18,899 nucleotides of DNA from Bacteroidota bacterium (GTDB lineage Bacteria > Bacteroidota > Ignavibacteria > UBA10030 > UBA8401). Within the stretch, counting starts at the first letter, position 1; each line of letters starts with the position of its first letter. The stretch is from the NCBI GenBank assembly GCA_030824295.1, contig JAVBYA010000481.1, forward strand, positions 1-18,899. The letters are read 5' to 3'. Positions 14,199 through 18,899 of the stretch are shown piece by piece. The notes beneath the pieces are model-generated. The model saw only the letters and a list, made by a program, of their open reading frames with translations. It did no database searches and had not been told where the DNA came from. Both the position numbers and the translations under genes were made by a program.

Positions 14199-15553
14199 TC
14201 ATACCCGCGATCATATCTGCAGTTGTTGTGTCTCTTTTCATCGGTCGATGGACCTTCGGCCGCTGGATCAATCATATTGCATTCTATTCGATCCCGTGGG
14301 GATTCACATTGGTCCTGTTCCATTCCGGACTGATACGCTACTTCCCACTCGGAGACGAAGCATGGATGCTCATCATCTTTGCATGGTTGGCATTCTTGGC
14401 AGGTTCTCTGACGATACCAGCGGCAAGATTCTCCACGTCGCGGACCATCCCTCCATCATCTTCCAAGAGATTCATTGAGATCAATGAATCTACCCTTCGC
14501 CCTCTGTATTCAGCAATGTGGATATTAAACATTGTCCTCATTATTCATACGGTGTATGAAGTTCTGAATGTTATTCGTTTAATGGGCGGTGACCCTGCGA
14601 ATATCGTTGCCCTAGCAAATGTACTTTATAATATCCGAGTGAAAGAGGGGATACCCGGTTCTATACCCTATATCGGTCAATTGGTGTTTTTGGGAGCAGT
14701 ATTATCGGGTATCTATACGTCATCGGTGGGGCGGATACGATTGGCGGCGTTCATTCCTTTTGTCATTGCTGTTGTGACTTCGTTCATTCAGGTTGTTCGT
14801 GCTTTGGCCTTGATTGTTGTTGTCTTGTTCATCTGTGCATATTTTTTGAACCGTATGCGGACCGAGGAGAACCTTCGCAATGCCGTAAAAAGTGCATTGA
14901 AGAGATTTTTAGCGGTCGTTTTTTTATTGGCGTTATTGGTAGTGACCGTTGAGGTAGTGAGAAGCACGCGAGGATTGTATGAGCGATTTTCCGGTCAATC
15001 GGGTGCATTAAAAGGATTACGGAAAGAACAAACCGCTTTCATCAGTCCTTCGATCGTAATGTATTTCTCTGTTCATAATGGAGTGTTAGACCAATATCTT
15101 AAAGAGGATGTAGAACACGTTGTCTGGGGAAGGTATACATTCGCTCCAGTTTGGAGAGTGCTCTCCAAACTGGGTTTTGATACATACGTCGGATTCTATC
15201 AGAACTGGTTCTACAATACACCCGTTCCTGCCAATACTGGAACGTATATTCGTGAGATCCATGCTGACTTTGGTGTGTCCGGAGTGGTGTTGGTACCGTA
15301 TATTTTAGGGCTCCTTTGTTCACGCTACTGGTATAGAGTGATCGAGGCGAATAAGATACTGGACCTTACAATATTGACTCACTTATATTCCATAGTGGCG
15401 ATGAGCTGGTTCGTTATGCTAACACAGTTAGGTGGATGGTATTTAAGTTTGATCGTGGGTATTGTTGTTTCACGAGCGGTGGACAGAAAATTGTTGCATG
15501 CTAAACTGAACAATCCGGCTGATCGTTTGGGCCTGCAGGGGCATTCGCAATGA
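14195..15553 (+). CDS. Wzy-like oligosaccharide repeat-unit polymerase
   Basis: A 452-residue protein with about ten hydrophobic helices (for example IIPAIISAVVVSLFI, WMLIIFAWLAFLAGSL, LAAFIPFVIAVVTSFI, FLAVVFLLALLVVTV), separated by a large loop around 270-345. The loop and end pattern GRYTFAPVWRVLSKLGF ... NTGTYIREIHADFGVSGVV ... YILGLLCSRYWY matches the O-antigen/repeat-unit polymerase type that joins lipid-linked oligosaccharides in the periplasm. Wzy proteins are weakly conserved, so family assignment rests on topology, this pattern and the position between wzz and wzx. The start is a TTG at 14195 overlapping the wzz TGA by 4 nt; the next in-frame ATG lies much further inside the gene and would remove the first helices. 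Two perfect inverted repeats lie within the gene. Confidence 0.82.
   Translation: MIIPAIISAVVVSLFIGRWTFGRWINHIAFYSIPWGFTLVLFHSGLIRYFPLGDEAWMLIIFAWLAFLAGSLTIPAARFSTSRTIPPSSSKRFIEINESTLRPLYSAMWILNIVLIIHTVYEVLNVIRLMGGDPANIVALANVLYNIRVKEGIPGSIPYIGQLVFLGAVLSGIYTSSVGRIRLAAFIPFVIAVVTSFIQVVRALALIVVVLFICAYFLNRMRTEENLRNAVKSALKRFLAVVFLLALLVVTVEVVRSTRGLYERFSGQSGALKGLRKEQTAFISPSIVMYFSVHNGVLDQYLKEDVEHVVWGRYTFAPVWRVLSKLGFDTYVGFYQNWFYNTPVPANTGTYIREIHADFGVSGVVLVPYILGLLCSRYWYRVIEANKILDLTILTHLYSIVAMSWFVMLTQLGGWYLSLIVGIVVSRAVDRKLLHAKLNNPADRLGLQGHSQ
14468..14491 (+). repeat. Perfect 10-bp hairpin inside the polymerase gene
   Basis: AGATTCATTG (14468-14477) and its exact reverse complement CAATGAATCT (14482-14491) enclose the loop AGAT. 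It lies in codons 92-99 of the wzy-like gene. No T-run follows. Confidence 0.8.
15146..15173 (+). repeat. Perfect 13-bp terminator-like inverted repeat inside the polymerase gene
   Basis: CCAGTTTGGAGAG (15146-15158) and CTCTCCAAACTGG (15161-15173) are exact reverse complements separated by TG. In RNA this would give a 12-bp stem with a GUGC tetraloop. One G and then four T (15175-15178) follow. It covers codons 318-327 of the wzy-like gene (PVWRVLSKLG). As expected from the symmetry, the opposite strand encodes nearly the same peptide there (PVWRALSKL). The structure is certain from the sequence; the function is not. Confidence 0.92.
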
Positions 15554-17022
15554 CTATTCCCAGGCAGAGTATTCGGCAGAATCTTAAATGGCTTGCGATT
15601 GTCAATGTAGTCAGTAAACCCGTCTGGTTTGTGTTTCTGATGTATTCTGCAAGAGCTCTTGGGCCGGATGAATTTGGTCGGTATATGCTGAGTGTCGGGA
15701 TTATCTCCTTGTTCACCGGGCTGTTGGAGGGAGGCGTAGACATCCATACCATGCGCACCCTCGCAGCAGACAATCAGCGGTACCGTGCAATGATCTCTTA
15801 CACATTGTGGATCAAAACTGCGAGCGGTATTGCAGCCGTTGCACTTGCCTATGCCTTAGGGACAGTGATACCCGTGTTCATGCCCGATCTCTCCCTGTTC
15901 CTTGCGGCAGCAGTATACGGTACAGCCAATCTCATTTTAACTCACATTCGGATCGTAATTCGATCGTTCGAAATAATGAAGTATGAGGCTTTCTCCATTA
16001 TCGTTGAGAAGGTGCTCGTGATGTTGCTTTGCGGCATAGTGTTGTTCGTGGCTCCAACTGCCGAATGGTTTGGAGTTATGTTTGCGGCGGCATACGCGGT
16101 CGTGTGTGTCGTTTCAGTGTTGATGGTTGTCCGAACGATCGGCCTCCCGGACCGGCCTCGGCAATTCGTAAAGAATTTCTTTGAGATCATCCGTCCATCG
16201 TTACCGTTCGCAATGATGAACATGTTCATCATTTTGTATCTTAGATCTGGAACATTGCTTCTATCGTATCTCACCGGGGATGACAGTGCTGTTGGATATT
16301 TCAATGCCGGTTTCCGGCTCGTAGAAGCGTTCGTGCTTGTCCCATCAATTCTTGTCGCACCGTTATATCCGGTATGGACCCGGTTGATATCAGACATCGC
16401 TGCCATACGTCTCCTTTCCTTAGATGCTCTCAGGATCATTAGTGCTATATCGATTGCCATAGCATTTCCTGTAGCGTTGTTCCATCGGGAGTTCACTGCA
16501 TTGGTGTTCGGCGAACAATATTCACCTGCTGCGGAGTCCATCGGCATTATCTGTGCCTCGATGGTTCCCATTGGCTTGAACTGGATCGTTGGCTCGCTTG
16601 TCGCGATATCGGGACGTCAAAGAATTGCGAACTGGTGTATCCTGACGGTCACCATAGTGAATATCGGTCTTCATATCTACCTCATTCAAGGGTTTGGTGT
16701 GATCGGTGCGGCCATAACCGTTCTTATCACAGAACTGTTGATAATGTTCTCTAATTGGTGGATCATCCGGGAATATCTCCCCTTCGATCAAGTTGCCCCA
16801 ATTTTAGGGAAGATAGTTCTCAGTATGCTGATCTCTGGTGTCGTCGTGAACATCATCCCCGGGATTAGTGCGATCAACGGGATATTCGTGAGTGTGCTCC
16901 TGTTGGCAGTGGGATATGGTCTTACCGGTGTCATTCGATCGTCAGATGCACGAACACTATTTAAAATTGAGCCACCGTTGGATAGGACTGACGACAGCAA
17001 CACACTCAATCTGCGTGGATGA
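15550..17022 (+). CDS. Wzx-like polysaccharide flippase (MATE/MOP superfamily)
   Basis: Four hundred and ninety residues with 12-14 hydrophobic helices and the usual Wzx opening: a short amphipathic start (MTIPRQSIRQNLKWLAI) followed by ARALGPDEFGRYMLSVGIISLFTGLLEGGVD, the common ARxLGPxEFGxY pattern after helix 1. The second half has PSILVAPLYPVWTRL and FGEQYSPAAE, also typical. The protein moves undecaprenyl-linked repeat units from the inner to the outer face of the inner membrane. Its ATG overlaps the polymerase stop (ATGA, 15550-15553). Wzx next to Wzy and Wzz is the standard arrangement of this pathway. Confidence 0.9.
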   Translation: MTIPRQSIRQNLKWLAIVNVVSKPVWFVFLMYSARALGPDEFGRYMLSVGIISLFTGLLEGGVDIHTMRTLAADNQRYRAMISYTLWIKTASGIAAVALAYALGTVIPVFMPDLSLFLAAAVYGTANLILTHIRIVIRSFEIMKYEAFSIIVEKVLVMLLCGIVLFVAPTAEWFGVMFAAAYAVVCVVSVLMVVRTIGLPDRPRQFVKNFFEIIRPSLPFAMMNMFIILYLRSGTLLLSYLTGDDSAVGYFNAGFRLVEAFVLVPSILVAPLYPVWTRLISDIAAIRLLSLDALRIISAISIAIAFPVALFHREFTALVFGEQYSPAAESIGIICASMVPIGLNWIVGSLVAISGRQRIANWCILTVTIVNIGLHIYLIQGFGVIGAAITVLITELLIMFSNWWIIREYLPFDQVAPILGKIVLSMLISGVVVNIIPGISAINGIFVSVLLLAVGYGLTGVIRSSDARTLFKIEPPLDRTDDSNTLNLRG

Positions 17023-18158
17023 TGAAAATAGCGATCAATGCACGACTCCTTATTGAAGGGAAAATGGCAGGCGAGGCCAATTATCTGTATGCCTTGCTTC
17101 AGGAATTCGCACATCAGGACAAGGTCAACGAGTATCATCTCCTGTTCGATCGGCCGTATAGCATCGCTCTCTTTGATTTCTTGAAGGGGAATCCAAGATT
17201 TTATTTTCATGTCCTTACACCCATGACGAGAATCTTCCCCTTGTTGAATTATTGGTTCCAAGTGTCGGTCCGGAAATTTGTTCAACGGAACAGCATTGAC
17301 GTTCTCTTCTCTCCTGAGCCGTATGGACCTATCGCAATGCGTACGCGGTGTATCATCACGATCCACGATCTTGCATTCCTTGCGTTCCCCCGGATCACGT
17401 ATTGGATGAACAGTTTGAATGCCCGTTTGATGATTCGATGGAGTGCAAGATCGGCGGACCATATTATCGCTGTTTCCAGGCACACATCTGGTGATATCCA
17501 GAAGTTCTATGGAACGGAAGCGAAAAAAATCACTGTTATCCATCATGGAATCAAAACAGCAACTCAACAGGTCGGAGCACATTCCGGGGCACCCGTAAGA
17601 ATCTTCATCCCGGACGGAGTGCCGTACGTATTGTATGTCGGTACAATTGAACCCAGAAAGAATCTGATCCGCACTGTGGAAGCATTCGCTGAATTGGTTC
17701 AGCGGGGAGTACCTCACACATTGATTATCGCAGGCAGGTACGGTTGGAAGAACAAGGAACTCTATGAAAGGATTGAACAACTCGGCCTACGGGATCGAGT
17801 TGTGTTCACCGGGTACGTTTCTGAGCTTGAATTACGAGATTTATATTCCAAAGCAGAGATTTTTGTGTATATTCCTCTTTATGAAGGATTTGGTATGCCC
17901 GTTTCGGAGGCGATGTCCTTTGGCCTTCCGATAGTTACCTCGAATGTTTCTTCGCTTCCGGAAGTTGTTGGGGAAGCAGCGGTGACCGTCGATCCAACGA
18001 ATATCTCCGAGATAACGGAAGCTATTGGATCGCTGCTTGGTGACAAGCAAAGGCGGGAACAATTGGGTAATGCGGCTCGCGAACGCAGCCTTCACTTCAG
18101 TTGGGAACGATCGGCCAAGGAACACTTGAGTATTATTTGTTCGCCGCATTCACCGTGA
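17019..18158 (+). CDS. GT4-type glycosyltransferase (GT-B fold)
   Basis: A 379-residue cytosolic enzyme likely to add one sugar to the growing lipid-linked repeat unit. The N-terminal half begins KIAINARLL and has IHDLAFLAFP (115-124), DHIIAVSRHTSGDI (147-160) and VIHHGIK (173-179), as in mannosyltransferase-like GT4 proteins. The C-terminal half has VGTIEPRKN (207-215), LIIAGRYGWKN, VVFTGYVSELEL and the E-x7-E nucleotide-sugar site at Glu289/Glu297 (YEGFGMPVSEAMSFGLPIV). The donor and acceptor cannot be read from sequence. Two ATGs overlap the wzx stop: 17019 (four-base ATGA overlap) and 17022; either is possible and they differ by one Met. A 62-nt gap follows. Confidence 0.92.
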   Translation: MMKIAINARLLIEGKMAGEANYLYALLQEFAHQDKVNEYHLLFDRPYSIALFDFLKGNPRFYFHVLTPMTRIFPLLNYWFQVSVRKFVQRNSIDVLFSPEPYGPIAMRTRCIITIHDLAFLAFPRITYWMNSLNARLMIRWSARSADHIIAVSRHTSGDIQKFYGTEAKKITVIHHGIKTATQQVGAHSGAPVRIFIPDGVPYVLYVGTIEPRKNLIRTVEAFAELVQRGVPHTLIIAGRYGWKNKELYERIEQLGLRDRVVFTGYVSELELRDLYSKAEIFVYIPLYEGFGMPVSEAMSFGLPIVTSNVSSLPEVVGEAAVTVDPTNISEITEAIGSLLGDKQRREQLGNAARERSLHFSWERSAKEHLSIICSPHSP

Positions 18159-18220
18159 AATACAAGATCCATCTTGCACCACAACTATTCGTATCCACCA
18201 ACCTCTAAACATTTGACCCT

Positions 18221-18899
18221 ATGGAAATTAGAACCGATTGCAGATTCCTACGCGGATATATCCCTTGTGAACCTCATAAGCTTCACAACGTTCACTGTTC
18301 CGAGTGCAGTCATTATCAGGTGTTGGCGGAACGGATTTTGATCATTAAACTTGGCGCGGCCGGTGATGTCATACGATCAACCCCGATCCTGCATCCAATT
18401 AAAGAGCGAATGCCGAATGCACATATCACATGGCTGACCGATTTCCCGGATCTTGTCCCTTCCACGGTCGATTCCGTGATAGATTATTCTCCCAAAAATA
18501 TCGCATGGTTGACCGCGAGGGAGTTCGATATCGTATACTCCCTTGATAAGGATAAGGAGGCGATCGCAATCGCTGAATCAGTGAGGGCAGTATCGAAATA
18601 TGGTTTTGGAATGGACCGGTGGGGTCGGTGCAAGGTGTACAATGAATCCGCTGTGGCGAAATATGAGACCGGATTGTTCGATGATATCAGTAAGGCCAAC
18701 ACCAAAAGCTATCCTCAGGAAATATTCGAAATTTGTGGATTCACTTTCTCACAACAGGAATATATTCTCAATCCGCCTAAAAAGAGAGATTGGGGAGTCG
18801 ATCACCAACGGATCACTATCGGTTTGAATACAGGCTGTGGCGGTCGTTGGACAGCGAGATTGTGGAAGGATGATCACTGGATTTCGTTGGCTACGACCC
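18221..18899 (+). CDS. GT9 (heptosyltransferase-like) glycosyltransferase, 3' truncated by window end
   Basis: The frame opens with ATG at 18221 and stays open for 226 codons to the window edge. An N-terminal segment holds four cysteines (Cys7, Cys16, Cys26, Cys29) in the order CRFLRGYIPC ... HCSECSHY, which may bind a metal. The GT9 domain then begins RILIIKLGAAGDVIRSTPIL (38-57), a family hallmark, followed by HITWLTD. The start of the second Rossmann half is seen as IGLNTGCGGRWTARLW, the usual nucleotide-binding turn of this family. ADP-heptose:LPS transferases belong here, but GT9 enzymes also use other donors, so the sugar is unknown. The rest of the C-terminal domain lies outside the window. 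Confidence 0.85.
   Translation, partial: MEIRTDCRFLRGYIPCEPHKLHNVHCSECSHYQVLAERILIIKLGAAGDVIRSTPILHPIKERMPNAHITWLTDFPDLVPSTVDSVIDYSPKNIAWLTAREFDIVYSLDKDKEAIAIAESVRAVSKYGFGMDRWGRCKVYNESAVAKYETGLFDDISKANTKSYPQEIFEICGFTFSQQEYILNPPKKRDWGVDHQRITIGLNTGCGGRWTARLWKDDHWISLATT

Noticed and set aside
16788..17780. 330-codon minus-strand frame across the wzx/GT4 junction
   Set aside because: It crosses two well-supported plus-strand genes and has no recognisable motif.
18163..18176. CAAGAT/ATCTTG palindrome in the gap after the GT4 gene
   Set aside because: Six-base arms with a 2-nt centre and no T-run are too short to call a terminator or operator.

Overview
The window is a densely packed, single-strand (+) stretch of a bacterial chromosome. 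It probably comes from the Bacteroidota/Ignavibacteriota/Kapaibacterota branch of the FCB group. The main evidence is the 3' end of a SprA-type outer-membrane protein followed by porX, which are components of the type IX secretion system (T9SS) known from this lineage. The first ~13 kb is GC-rich. No tRNA, rRNA, CRISPR array, insertion sequence or phage gene was seen.

Layout. (1) 1-3609: the C-terminus of SprA (the T9SS translocon), PorX (response regulator fused to a PglZ-type phosphodiesterase), then TsaE and TsaB of the t6A tRNA-modification pathway, tightly coupled. (2) 3610-7089: a promoter-like gap, then accD, an arginase, panC and a stand-alone GlmU-type uridylyltransferase. (3) 7090-7725: a short secreted protein of unknown function with its own promoter-like sequence and a very strong intrinsic terminator. 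(4) 7730-10273: an orphan LytR_C-domain membrane protein, the ribosome silencing factor RsfS with an added basic tail, and ArgS. (5) 10274-18899: a gap with a weak terminator and promoter-like sequence, then a polysaccharide cluster: rfbB, an outer-membrane export protein with SLBB repeats, a Wzz-like co-polymerase, a Wzy-like polymerase, a Wzx-like flippase, a GT4-type glycosyltransferase, and a GT9 (heptosyltransferase-like) gene cut off by the window end.

How the genes work together. Section 5 fits a Wzx/Wzy-dependent pathway: sugar-nucleotide supply (RfbB, possibly helped by the upstream UDP-GlcNAc-forming enzyme), assembly by glycosyltransferases, flipping by Wzx, polymerisation by Wzy, length control by the Wzz-like protein and export through the SLBB protein. 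The product could be a capsule, an exopolysaccharide or an O-antigen. Because T9SS cargo is anchored to a special LPS in Porphyromonas, a link between the two ends of the window is possible but unproven.

The less ordinary signals are: a perfect 13-bp inverted repeat followed by four T inside the wzy gene, plus a second perfect 10-bp hairpin in the same gene; a drop in GC and change in codon use starting at wzz; a terminator that ends five bases before the next start codon; an in-frame 12-codon extension behind the TGA of the secreted unknown protein; the lysine/alanine-rich tail on RsfS; the sprA-porX adjacency; and a four-cysteine N-terminus on the GT9 protein.
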